A stretch of 64,000 bases of DNA, from assembly GCA_017620135.1 (NCBI GenBank), contig JAFZQZ010000104.1:20808-84807 (forward strand), given 5' to 3'. The translations under genes and the position numbers were made by a program. The notes beneath the pieces were generated by a model. The model did not search any database. It had not been told where the DNA came from and saw only the letters and a list, made by a program, of their open reading frames with translations. Below, piece after piece: positions 16,701 through 24,055 of the stretch; the stretch's first letter is position 1; every line of letters begins with the position of its first letter. The DNA comes from Bacillota bacterium. GTDB taxonomy: Bacteria > Bacillota > Clostridia > Lachnospirales > Bianqueaceae.

Positions 16701-16975
16701 ACCTCACGCCTGAACTCATCGAAGAAGGTTTCGTCAACGAGCTGACGAGCAAGCTGCAGACCATGCGTAAGGAAGCCGGCTTCGAGGTCACCGACCACAT
16801 CCGCATTTACCTTGCGGAAAACAAAAAGCTGACTCCCATCCTGGAAGCCAACTCCGATCAGATCAAGGCCGACACTCTCTGCGACGAGATCGTCTCCGCC
16901 GCCGATGATTCCTTCTATACCAAAGACTGGGATATCAACGGTGTCCCCGCGACCCTTGGCGTAAAGAAGATCTAA
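13769..16975 (+). CDS. ileS: Isoleucyl-tRNA synthetase, long type-2-like form
   Basis: Charges tRNA-Ile. Class I signatures are GKPHIGH (HIGH, about residue 50) and [10 protein letters not shown] (KMSKS). Length is 1068 residues, well above the 900-950 of the usual bacterial IleRS1, and the C-terminus lacks the paired-cysteine zinc finger that ends IleRS1. Together with [22 protein letters not shown] this indicates the IleRS2 (eukaryote-like) type, which in known cases gives mupirocin tolerance. The HIGH motif is canonical, not the swapped GXHH form. The start at 13769 has AAGGAG upstream; an upstream TTG frame would run through that site. A strong terminator follows. Confidence 0.93.
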   Translation: [1068 protein letters not shown]

Positions 16976-16999
16976 AGATCCATTCATCAACCAGACGTT

Positions 17000-17044
17000 A
17001 AAAGCGTCGGAAAAGCCTCACGAAGGCTTTTCTGACGCTTTTTC
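17000..17044. terminator. Bidirectional terminator after ileS
   Basis: AAAAGCGTC (17000-17008) pairs with GACGCTTTT (17034-17042) and the inner GAAAAGCCT pairs with AGGCTTTTC, followed by T-rich sequence. It separates convergent ileS and the ROK kinase gene. Confidence 0.9.
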
Positions 17045-17056
17045 TATTTGCTTTCC

Positions 17057-18004
17057 TTACTTTCCGTATATCTCCGCGATGGCCATGCAGCCGTAACCGC
17101 CCATTTCTTCCCCCAGCGCACAGGGAACGATCCTACAGGCGGCCAGATTGGCCGGAAGGCATTCTTCCCGGAGCACTTTTTCCATCGCCGGCCGCATCAG
17201 CTCTCCGCTTCGCTGATAGATCGAACCCAGTACGATCATCTCTGGGTTCAGAAGATCCACCAGGATCGATACCGCCCGGCCAAGCCAGTACCCGGCTTCC
17301 TCCCAGACACAGATCGCGTCCGGATCTCCTGCCTGTGCCGACAGAGCGACATCCTTCGTCGTAAACGCATCTTTGGCCCATGCCGGCCGTTTCCCGGACT
17401 GCGCCGCCTCCAGCGCAAATGTCTCCGCGATCTGCCGGATCCCTCCGCCTGAACAGAATCCTTCCGCCGATCCGCGCTTTCCGTAACCGACCGGACCTCG
17501 ATCCGCCAGTCGGACATGGCCGATCTCTCCACCAATGCCGATGCTTCCCGAATACAGCTGTCCATTCAGGATCAGTCCCGCGCCAAACCCGGTCCCGCAG
17601 GTCAGAAAGATCATATTGCGGGTGCCTTTCCCTGCGCCGTACTGCCACTCGGCCAGCGCGCAGGCATCGGCGTCGTTCTGCAGATAAGCCGGCACGTCCC
17701 ATTGATCCGTCGCCCAGTCCGTGATGACGACATCCTGCCACAAAGGAAGATTCGGCGGGGTCTGGATGATACCGCGTTTCGCGTCCAGCGGACTGCCGCA
17801 GCTGATCCCTACAGCGGCAAGTTCACCGGGAAATTCCTTTAAAAGCGCGTCTCCCGCTTCTTTCATCAGCGGCAGACAATCCTTCGGATCACGTGGCGTC
17901 GGAAAGATCCGGTGGCCGATCAGACGGACGCCGTTTTCCTCTGCTTCTCCCAGCCATACGCTGGTCTTCGTGCCTCCGATCTCCAGTCCCAGATACTGTT
18001 TCAT
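17057..18004 (-). CDS. ROK-family sugar kinase
   Basis: A 315-residue kinase of the ROK/hexokinase fold. The ATP phosphate loop is LEIGGTKTS at the N-terminus, the catalytic Asp is in LQNDADACALAEW, and the second phosphate loop is TCGTGFGAGLI. The ROK zinc motif (C-X-C-G-X2-G-C) is not conserved: the segment after GEIGH lacks those cysteines. The ATG overlaps the SIS stop by 4 nt (ATGA). As the last gene of the mannosidase operon it probably phosphorylates the released mannose or a related hexose. A terminator lies downstream. Confidence 0.85.
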   Translation of the reverse strand: MKQYLGLEIGGTKTSVWLGEAEENGVRLIGHRIFPTPRDPKDCLPLMKEAGDALLKEFPGELAAVGISCGSPLDAKRGIIQTPPNLPLWQDVVITDWATDQWDVPAYLQNDADACALAEWQYGAGKGTRNMIFLTCGTGFGAGLILNGQLYSGSIGIGGEIGHVRLADRGPVGYGKRGSAEGFCSGGGIRQIAETFALEAAQSGKRPAWAKDAFTTKDVALSAQAGDPDAICVWEEAGYWLGRAVSILVDLLNPEMIVLGSIYQRSGELMRPAMEKVLREECLPANLAACRIVPCALGEEMGGYGCMAIAEIYGK

Positions 18005-18606
18005 TTGTGATCTCCCCCGAAAAATCTATCTTCCAGCCTTACGCAAAGCGCGTGATATAGCGGCAGATGCATCTCCTGGACCTTATATGTTTCTTTTTCC
18101 GGTACGTTCAGCAGGCAGTCGGCAAAAGCCGCGAGTTTCCCACCGGTCTGTCCGGTCAGGGCAATGACCGTCATCTTTTTCTGCCTTGCCACCATCGCCG
18201 CCAGGCAGCAATCCCTCGCGTTCCCGGAAGTGGAGATACAAAGAAGGACATCCCCTTCTTTTCCCAGTCCCAGTACCTGCTGCGCGAAAACCAGATCCGC
18301 GTCGGTATCGTTGATGACGGCGGAAGTAAGCGGACTGCTGCCTGAAAGCGCGATCGCGGGCAGCGCTCCCTGCAGCTTTCTAAGGGATTCATCCGGCATT
18401 CCTTCAGGGAAAAGCTCATCCCCGACCGGTCGCTTCAGCCGGAATCCTTTCATCAGCTCCGCTTCGATATGTTCGGCATCCGCGCAGGAACCTCCGTTTC
18501 CGCAGATCAGCAGTTTCCCACCGGACAGAAATGCCTCTTCCAGGATAGAAAACGCCTGATCGTAAACTTCCTTCAACGCTTCCGGCACTCCCTCAAATCT
18601 TTTCAT
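18001..18606 (-). CDS. SIS-domain phosphosugar isomerase, GmhA-like
   Basis: A single SIS domain of 201 residues resembling phosphoheptose isomerase. LLICGNGGSCADAEHIEAEL carries the phosphosugar-binding serine and the GmhA-type acidic helix, CISTSGNARDC is the second binding loop, and EMHLPLYHALC the C-terminal catalytic helix. The role in this operon is not certain: GmhA itself acts on sedoheptulose 7-phosphate, but the context of a mannosidase and a ROK kinase suggests aldose/ketose phosphate isomerisation in mannose use. It overlaps the mannosidase stop by 14 nt; its own ribosome site GGAGG lies inside that gene. Confidence 0.83.
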   Translation of the reverse strand: MKRFEGVPEALKEVYDQAFSILEEAFLSGGKLLICGNGGSCADAEHIEAELMKGFRLKRPVGDELFPEGMPDESLRKLQGALPAIALSGSSPLTSAVINDTDADLVFAQQVLGLGKEGDVLLCISTSGNARDCCLAAMVARQKKMTVIALTGQTGGKLAAFADCLLNVPEKETYKVQEMHLPLYHALCVRLEDRFFGGDHK

Positions 18607-21046
18607 CTTTTTTCTCCTCCATCAGATCAACGGGGATCACCTGCCTGTCCGCTGTGATCCGGTAACCGGCAAACCGATACCCATCCAGTTCACCCTGGAA
18701 AGAAACATCCAGATAGTGAATATTCGTCTCAAAGGGAACCGTCTTCGGCAGCGGATTCCACAGCCGTATTATGATGCCTTTCCCGTCTTCAGCCTGTTTC
18801 AGCGCCGTGATCCTGACCGGACCGGAGACGGAGGCAAAAGAATCTTTCTTCGGCAGTTTGCCCGGATGGTAGGTCTCAAAGATCGGCATCAGCGGATGCA
18901 TCAGTTCCTGTGCCGCCCGGTCGATCCCGGAAGACATCGCTGATCCCACATGCGGGACCAGTACCATTTTCACCCGATGTTCGCCCAGATCCATACATTC
19001 CGAAAACTCATCCCGCACCTTCGGCCCGGCATGGTCCGCGTAAGCCGCGGATCTGGCCAGGGTCAGCCGCAGTTCGTTTCCATCCGTTTCATAGCTGTAC
19101 CGGCTGTCATTCGCCAACGCGGCGCCATAGACGGATCCGTCTTCCAGCACACCGGTCACATCGCCCCACATCTGCGCGGGTTGTTCTCTCCCGGAGGGCG
19201 TCTTCTCCACAACCGAATAGGCCTGTTCAAAAGAAGCCGTCTGAGGATCTGTGACCAGCGGGACGGAGAATTTTGCCATGGCCTGCTCTTCCACCCAGAG
19301 AAGCCGAGCGGACAGATGGATCTGTGCCTTCTGCGGAAGAAGGCTTACCGTCAGCCGCAGCTTCGAAGCACCATAGGAAGACTCCAGACACATCGCCAGC
19401 CGTACCGGACCTGTTTCCGTCACCTTCGCACTGATCCCGCTGAAGCATCCCCGCAGATCATGGAATGTAAAGATCCCATGGGCCCAGGTATCGGCCGCGG
19501 AGCAGTCGATCACCTTCAGTCCGATCGGTGAGCGCAGGATGTTCCGGCCGATCCGTTTATCCAGGATCTCACAGATCTCTCCGCCTTCAAAACGGATCCG
19601 GAAGAACGCATTTTCAATATGATCTTCCCCAAAAGACAGATCATTCTCCGGCAGCATAACTTCCGACTGATGACGACTGATCCGGTATAGCCGGTAGCCC
19701 ATCGCCGGCATTTCTGCCATAAAGATCGAATCCATCTTCTGGCTGGTGGTTCTGGACGCCCGGACGTTCTGGACCGGTACGATCCGTCCATCCTCATCCT
19801 CCACACGGGATGCCACATTGTAGACCTGTACAGGCGCTTTCACCGGCCAGGAAAGCGTATTGAAAACGATCACCGGCGCGCCGCCCGCGGCGGTTTCCCA
19901 GTTCGTCCAGTCGAATTCCTTGGTCAGAGAATAGGGCTTTCCGTTCTCCGTATCCACATGAAACGCGATCTTCTGAAGCGCCTTGTTCAGACAATCACGT
20001 GCGGCGCCTCGAACACCGCCGAGCTCCTGATGCATATCTTCCAGGGCTTCCCGAAGACTGCATCCGCCCATGATATCATGAAATTCATTGAAAAGAAGTG
20101 TCTTCCAGCTCTGCCGCAGCACATCTGCCTCATACGGCAGTTCCAGTTTCTCATGTGCGACAGACATCATCTTCTCCGCGTCGACCAGTTCCGCTTCCGC
20201 GTGTTTATGCGCCTGCTTTCCGGGGCCGTCTGTTGAATAACAACCGCTGGCATGATGCTGCAGATCCCCTTTGATCACCGGGATCCGGTCCCCATACTTT
20301 TCCAGTTCCTCGAAATATCTTTCCGGATCGGAAAAAAGCAGCGTCGTATCTTCTTTCATCAGCGAAGTGAGTTTTTCCAGTGTGGCATGCGTCGGTCCGC
20401 CGCCATGATTTCCCACGCCGTAAAACACCATCAGCGGCAGAGAGATCCGTTCACTTTCCGACCGGATCTGATCGATCTTCTTCTCCAGATTCTTCCCGTC
20501 CGCAGCGGAAGAATATTCTGCCATGATCCGATGTGTCAGTACCCGGCTTCCGTCCGGTCCTTCCCACCAGAAGACAGTCGGCAGGTGTTTCTCATGCTCC
20601 CCCGGCCGCATCATGACGTAGTATTTCATCCCGCTTTCTAAAAGCAGCTGCGGAATGCCGGCATTATGTCCGAAGGAATCCACGTTGTATCCGATCTTCG
20701 CGGGATGATTCAGAAACTGTTTCAAAAACGCCTGCCCCAGCAGGGTATGGCGGGCGAAGGATTCTCCGGAAGGCACATTGCAGTCCGGCTGCACCCACCA
20801 TCCGCCGACCGGCACCCATCGGCCTTCCCGGACTTTCTCTTCGATCCGGGCGAACAGTGCCGGTTCGTTTTCATACACCCATTCATAATACCGCACCGCT
20901 CCGGCCGTAAAGATATATCCTGGCGTCTCTTCCATCCGTTCCAGTGCGGAAAGGAACGTCGCCTTGATTTCCGCGGCTCCTTCCGGCCACCGCCAGAGCC
21001 ATACCGGATCCAGATGCGCGTTGCCGATCAAATGCAGATTCTCCAT
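18593..21046 (-). CDS. Alpha-mannosidase, GH38
   Basis: Releases alpha-linked mannose from glycans. The 817-residue protein has the GH38 catalytic domain at the N-terminus: NAHLDPVW (zinc ligands His11 and Asp13), YNVDSFGHNAG (nucleophile Asp123), the WWVQPDCN region, and a helical bundle with LLFNEFHDIMGGC. The C-terminal half is the beta-rich GH38 domain. There is no signal peptide, so it acts in the cytosol on imported oligosaccharides. The ribosome site is AAAGGAGGG. The start lies only 21 nt after the HipA-like kinase stop. Heads the mannosidase-SIS-ROK group. Confidence 0.92.
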   Translation of the reverse strand: MENLHLIGNAHLDPVWLWRWPEGAAEIKATFLSALERMEETPGYIFTAGAVRYYEWVYENEPALFARIEEKVREGRWVPVGGWWVQPDCNVPSGESFARHTLLGQAFLKQFLNHPAKIGYNVDSFGHNAGIPQLLLESGMKYYVMMRPGEHEKHLPTVFWWEGPDGSRVLTHRIMAEYSSAADGKNLEKKIDQIRSESERISLPLMVFYGVGNHGGGPTHATLEKLTSLMKEDTTLLFSDPERYFEELEKYGDRIPVIKGDLQHHASGCYSTDGPGKQAHKHAEAELVDAEKMMSVAHEKLELPYEADVLRQSWKTLLFNEFHDIMGGCSLREALEDMHQELGGVRGAARDCLNKALQKIAFHVDTENGKPYSLTKEFDWTNWETAAGGAPVIVFNTLSWPVKAPVQVYNVASRVEDEDGRIVPVQNVRASRTTSQKMDSIFMAEMPAMGYRLYRISRHQSEVMLPENDLSFGEDHIENAFFRIRFEGGEICEILDKRIGRNILRSPIGLKVIDCSAADTWAHGIFTFHDLRGCFSGISAKVTETGPVRLAMCLESSYGASKLRLTVSLLPQKAQIHLSARLLWVEEQAMAKFSVPLVTDPQTASFEQAYSVVEKTPSGREQPAQMWGDVTGVLEDGSVYGAALANDSRYSYETDGNELRLTLARSAAYADHAGPKVRDEFSECMDLGEHRVKMVLVPHVGSAMSSGIDRAAQELMHPLMPIFETYHPGKLPKKDSFASVSGPVRITALKQAEDGKGIIIRLWNPLPKTVPFETNIHYLDVSFQGELDGYRFAGYRITADRQVIPVDLMEEKKDEKI

Positions 21047-21067
21047 ATTCCCTCCTTTTTTACCGGA

Positions 21068-21874
21068 TCATGAAAACAGATATCCATGCTGCCTTCGTCT
21101 TTCCAGAAGAATACGTTTCACTCGTTCTTTCGTTTCTGCAGGATAATATGGTTCATTGTCCAACACTTCATCGATCTCCTGTTCCCCGAATGAAAAATGG
21201 ATCTGAACTCCGTATACATCTTCCGCTTCCAGTTGTTCGATAAATGACCATGCCAGTGTCTTACTCTTACATCGATCGATCAATTCATAAATGTCTTTAT
21301 CCATTGGATAATCCAGGGCAGTATCAGAAAGCAGAGACGCACCGTTATCAAAAACCGGGCTAAAAGCATAGCTCCCATCCGGCTTTCTGATCGCCGCTAT
21401 ATTATGCATATGACGATCTTCATTCAAAAACACCGAATCGATCTCAACCAAACAAGTCAGATACTCTCCGATACCGGAAATCCCTACTGCCCGTTCCATC
21501 TGACTCACGATAAAATTCAGCCGGTCTTTCACTTCGGGAAGGTGAAAGGCGGACATATAAAGACTCCTTCCGGTCAGATTCCGATATAAGCGTTCCCAGG
21601 TAAACAGCTGGCTGCCTTCTGAGAGAAAATCCTTACACCGACATCCCAGAAAGATCCTGTCCCGATACCGGATCTGAACAGTATCATAATGAACATATTG
21701 ATCTTCTCTTAATGACGAATACCGGAGCAAATGAGAAACTGTATATTCAGCCAGACCTTCATATCCGGCTGCATCCGCCTTGAACCATTCGCTTCCCGTT
21801 TTCCATTTCAGCTGATTTCCCTTCGAAGAAGGATGATCATTTGTAATGATATCCTTCGAAAACAATTCCACCAT
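21068..21874 (-). CDS. HipA-like Ser/Thr kinase without N-terminal HipS domain (HipT-like)
   Basis: A 268-residue kinase. The catalytic region matches HipA: LNEDRHMHN, aligning with the HipA D-G-H-A-K-N loop (catalytic Asp153, metal-binding Asn158), followed by FSPVFDNGAS (metal Asp176). N-terminally WFKADAAGYEGLAEYTVSHLL resembles the nucleotide-binding part. The small N-subdomain 1 of HipA is not present; a related segment may be fused to the preceding regulator. The longest frame begins at 21898, but the ATG at 21874 has AGAGGCG and follows the previous stop by 2 nt, so it is chosen. HipA kinases phosphorylate targets such as aminoacyl-tRNA synthetases; the target here is unknown. Confidence 0.8.
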   Translation of the reverse strand: MVELFSKDIITNDHPSSKGNQLKWKTGSEWFKADAAGYEGLAEYTVSHLLRYSSLREDQYVHYDTVQIRYRDRIFLGCRCKDFLSEGSQLFTWERLYRNLTGRSLYMSAFHLPEVKDRLNFIVSQMERAVGISGIGEYLTCLVEIDSVFLNEDRHMHNIAAIRKPDGSYAFSPVFDNGASLLSDTALDYPMDKDIYELIDRCKSKTLAWSFIEQLEAEDVYGVQIHFSFGEQEIDEVLDNEPYYPAETKERVKRILLERRRQHGYLFS

Positions 21875-21876
21875 CT

Positions 21877-22437
21877 TCACGCCTCTCTCGTTTTCCATCT
21901 AAGGTCGATCCAGAAATCATCTTCCTCCATTTTCCCCTTTGTTTTCTCAATGATCAGCAAAGGATCATAAAAAGGAACGCCCAATTCTTCTAATTCCAGT
22001 TCCAGCTTGTCACGTGATTTCGGCATACATCGGCTTTCCAGAAACTCATAAAAATCATTGATCGAAACATCCCTCTGATTTCCGAAAGCCTTGTACTGAA
22101 GCCGATCTGTGAAATTGATCACTTCCACAAGCCCTTGATCCTCATCAATATCTGCGATCGTACATAATTCATCCCGATAATAATACAACATACGCAAAGG
22201 AAGCTCCTGTTCAGGGATCCGGAACTGTTCGATCAGGTTTGGCTTCTCCACCAGAATCCGCATCAACCGGACGACAGGACCATCAATGATCGTCTGTGGT
22301 TTTTCCCACCGTTCGATCGTTTTAATACTGACACCTAACAGTTCGGATAACTGACTCTGAGTCAAATGTAAAGAGCGGCGGGAAATCTTCAGATCTTCTC
22401 CGCTCAACTTATCAGCAAAAGCATATCGATTCTTCAT
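21877..22437 (-). CDS. HTH regulator with HipS-like C-terminal domain (antitoxin candidate)
   Basis: A 186-residue protein. Residues about 12-50 form an Xre-type HTH (LTQSQLSELLGVSIKTIERWE). The C-terminal part ends in a segment, RCMPKSRDKLELELEELGVPFYDPLLIIEKTKG, that I recognise as recurring next to HipA-like kinases in clostridia; it may correspond to the N-subdomain 1 (HipS) of HipA. If so, this is a HipB-HipS fusion that restrains the kinase encoded 2 nt downstream. Ribosome site GGGGTGA. The promoter is overlapped by two inverted copies of a 15-bp site, as expected for autoregulation. Confidence 0.75.
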   Translation of the reverse strand: MKNRYAFADKLSGEDLKISRRSLHLTQSQLSELLGVSIKTIERWEKPQTIIDGPVVRLMRILVEKPNLIEQFRIPEQELPLRMLYYYRDELCTIADIDEDQGLVEVINFTDRLQYKAFGNQRDVSINDFYEFLESRCMPKSRDKLELELEELGVPFYDPLLIIEKTKGKMEEDDFWIDLRWKTREA

Positions 22438-22457
22438 AATTCACCCCTTTAAGCAGA

Positions 22458-22486
22458 AGTATACCCGCAAAATAAGGGGTTGTCAA
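22458..22486 (-). promoter_or_regulatory. Promoter of the HipA-like module
   Basis: Minus strand TTGACA (22486-22481), exactly 17 bp, TATACT (22463-22458). The leader is about 13 nt to the regulator ATG. Confidence 0.85.
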
Positions 22487-22512
22487 CATATTTTTGCCCT
22501 TGTTTCGCGGGT
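22463..22512. promoter_or_regulatory. Inverted 15-bp operator pair around the -35 box
   Basis: ACCCGCAAAATAAGG (22463-22477) and CCTTGTTTCGCGGGT (22498-22512) are inverted copies matching at 13 of 15 positions (ACCCGC-R-AAA-Y-AAGG). One fills the spacer, the other lies directly upstream of the -35. This is the geometry of a HipB-like autorepressor site pair. Confidence 0.72.
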
Positions 22513-22545
22513 TTTCCAGAATCCACCTTCTTCTTTCAAAACCTT

Positions 22546-22574
22546 TTGACACATCCGGCCATCAAGCTTATAAT
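22546..22574 (+). promoter_or_regulatory. Promoter of the AEC transporter gene
   Basis: Perfect consensus: TTGACA (22546-22551), 17 bp, TATAAT (22569-22574). Confidence 0.85.
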
Positions 22575-22620
22575 TGATAAGACAGCCAAAACCATTATTC
22601 TCCGTTCCGGAGGTTTTATT

Positions 22621-23541
22621 ATGACAATCGCTCTGACCAGACAGGTCTTCGTCCTCTTTTTGATGATGGCTCTGGGCTTTTTGCTCGTAAAAGTCAAGAT
22701 CGTCCGTTCTGAAGACAGCAAGCCCATCTCGAACGTTCTTGTATATCTGATCGTGCCGGCCGCTATGATCAACGCGTTTCAGATCGACTATACCCCGGAG
22801 ATCCGGGATGGTTTTCTTCTATCTCTCTGGGTCGGTGTTGCCATTCAGATCGGTATCCTGATCTTTGTCCGGCTGCTGAAAAAGCCGCTTCACCTCACCG
22901 GTGTCGAGATGACTTCCATCATGTATTCGAATGCCGGCAACCTGGTCATCCCGCTTATCACCGCCGCTATGGGCGAGGAATGGGTCATTTATACCAGCAC
23001 GTACTGCGCGTTCCAGATGATCCTTATCTGGACCTACGGCAATATTCTGATTGAAGAAAAACCCAAAGTCCAATGGAAAAAGATCATCACCAATCCGAAC
23101 GTGATCGCCATTCTCCTTGGCGTTATCCTGTTCCTCACCCGAATCCAACTGCCGCCGCTGATCGGCAGTACGATCAGTGCTTTTTCGGCCTGTCTTGGTC
23201 CCGTGAGCATGATTATGCTGGGTATGCTGCTGGCCTCCGTAGAGTTTAAAAAAGTCTTCTCCCACGCACGCATCTATCTGATCATTGCGCTGAAGATGGT
23301 GATCCTGCCTGCGCTCGTACTGATCGTACTGAAGTTCACACCTCTCTACACGCTTCATCCGGACGGAAAAACGATCCTTCTGATCACGCTGCTGGCGACC
23401 ATCACTCCGTCCGCCACCACAGTGGTCCAGATCGCGCAGCTTCACGACAAAACACCGGCCTACGCCAGCGCTATCAATATGGCGACGACTGTCGTCGCGC
23501 TAGTGACCATGCCGCTGATGATCTTCCTGTATTCGCTCTGA
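22621..23541 (+). CDS. AEC-family (auxin efflux carrier-like) transporter
   Basis: A 306-residue membrane protein with about ten hydrophobic segments in two repeats. The family pattern is clear: VKVKIVRSEDSKPISNVLVYLIVPAAMINAFQ in the first repeat, MYSNAGNLVIPLITAAMG, and the second repeat with ATITPSATTVVQIAQLH and INMATTVVALVTMPLM. Relatives transport malate and other organic acids, but substrate cannot be read here. The longest frame begins at 22480, upstream of the promoter; the ATG at 22621 follows GGAGG and is chosen. Followed by a terminator. Confidence 0.88.
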   Translation: MTIALTRQVFVLFLMMALGFLLVKVKIVRSEDSKPISNVLVYLIVPAAMINAFQIDYTPEIRDGFLLSLWVGVAIQIGILIFVRLLKKPLHLTGVEMTSIMYSNAGNLVIPLITAAMGEEWVIYTSTYCAFQMILIWTYGNILIEEKPKVQWKKIITNPNVIAILLGVILFLTRIQLPPLIGSTISAFSACLGPVSMIMLGMLLASVEFKKVFSHARIYLIIALKMVILPALVLIVLKFTPLYTLHPDGKTILLITLLATITPSATTVVQIAQLHDKTPAYASAINMATTVVALVTMPLMIFLYSL

Positions 23542-23558
23542 TCCATCAGATAGAATTT

Positions 23559-23600
23559 AAAACCGCCGATAGCAGATTTGCCATCGACGGTTTTTTGTTT
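23559..23600. terminator. Terminator between the AEC gene and pyrI
   Basis: AAAACCG-C-CGAT (23559-23570) pairs with ATCG-A-CGGTTTT around a short GCAgattTGC stem-loop, followed by a T run (23591-23596). Convergent genes share it. Confidence 0.82.
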
Positions 23601-23622
23601 TTTTCGCAACTCGTCTGTCACA

Positions 23623-24042
23623 TTATTCCGCCTTCGTCTCACAATAGACGCAGCGGTAGATACTGCGGTCTCCGCTTCCGTAGCGGCGGAAGATGTGTCT
23701 CAGTTCCTGCTCGGTGGAGGTGATGCAGCGGGGATTCTTACAGCGAATGACGTCCGTCAGAAACTCCGGCTGGCCGATCGTACGCTTTTCGACGAGCACG
23801 CCGTCGCGGATGATGTTCGCGGTGGCGCCGGGATCGACATAGCCGATCACATCCAGGTTCACATTTAAATCGGCGTCGATCTTGATGATGTCTTTCTTGC
23901 CCATCTTGTTGCTGTGGACATTGCGGATCATCGCGACGGACAGATCCGTCTGGTCCAGGCCCAGCAGAGAATAGAGTTTCATGCCTTTACCGGCGCTGAT
24001 GTGGTCGATCACGATGCCGTTCTGAATCGAATCTATATTCAT
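23623..24042 (-). CDS. pyrI: Aspartate carbamoyltransferase regulatory chain
   Basis: Allosteric chain that binds nucleotides and joins PyrB trimers. The N-terminal allosteric domain begins NGIVIDHISAGKGMKLYSLL, and the C-terminal zinc domain has the four cysteines CKNPRC and CVYC. The 139-residue length is normal to short. Last gene of the pyr operon, 13 nt after pyrB, with AAGGAGG before the ATG. Its presence means the enzyme is probably of the nucleotide-regulated PyrBI type, unlike Bacillus. Confidence 0.95.
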   Translation of the reverse strand: MNIDSIQNGIVIDHISAGKGMKLYSLLGLDQTDLSVAMIRNVHSNKMGKKDIIKIDADLNVNLDVIGYVDPGATANIIRDGVLVEKRTIGQPEFLTDVIRCKNPRCITSTEQELRHIFRRYGSGDRSIYRCVYCETKAE

Positions 24043-24055
24043 CGGTTTCTCCTCC

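Noticed and set aside
14333..16990. 885-codon open frame antisense to ileS
   Set aside because: Shadow of ileS; no ribosome site or recognisable domain.
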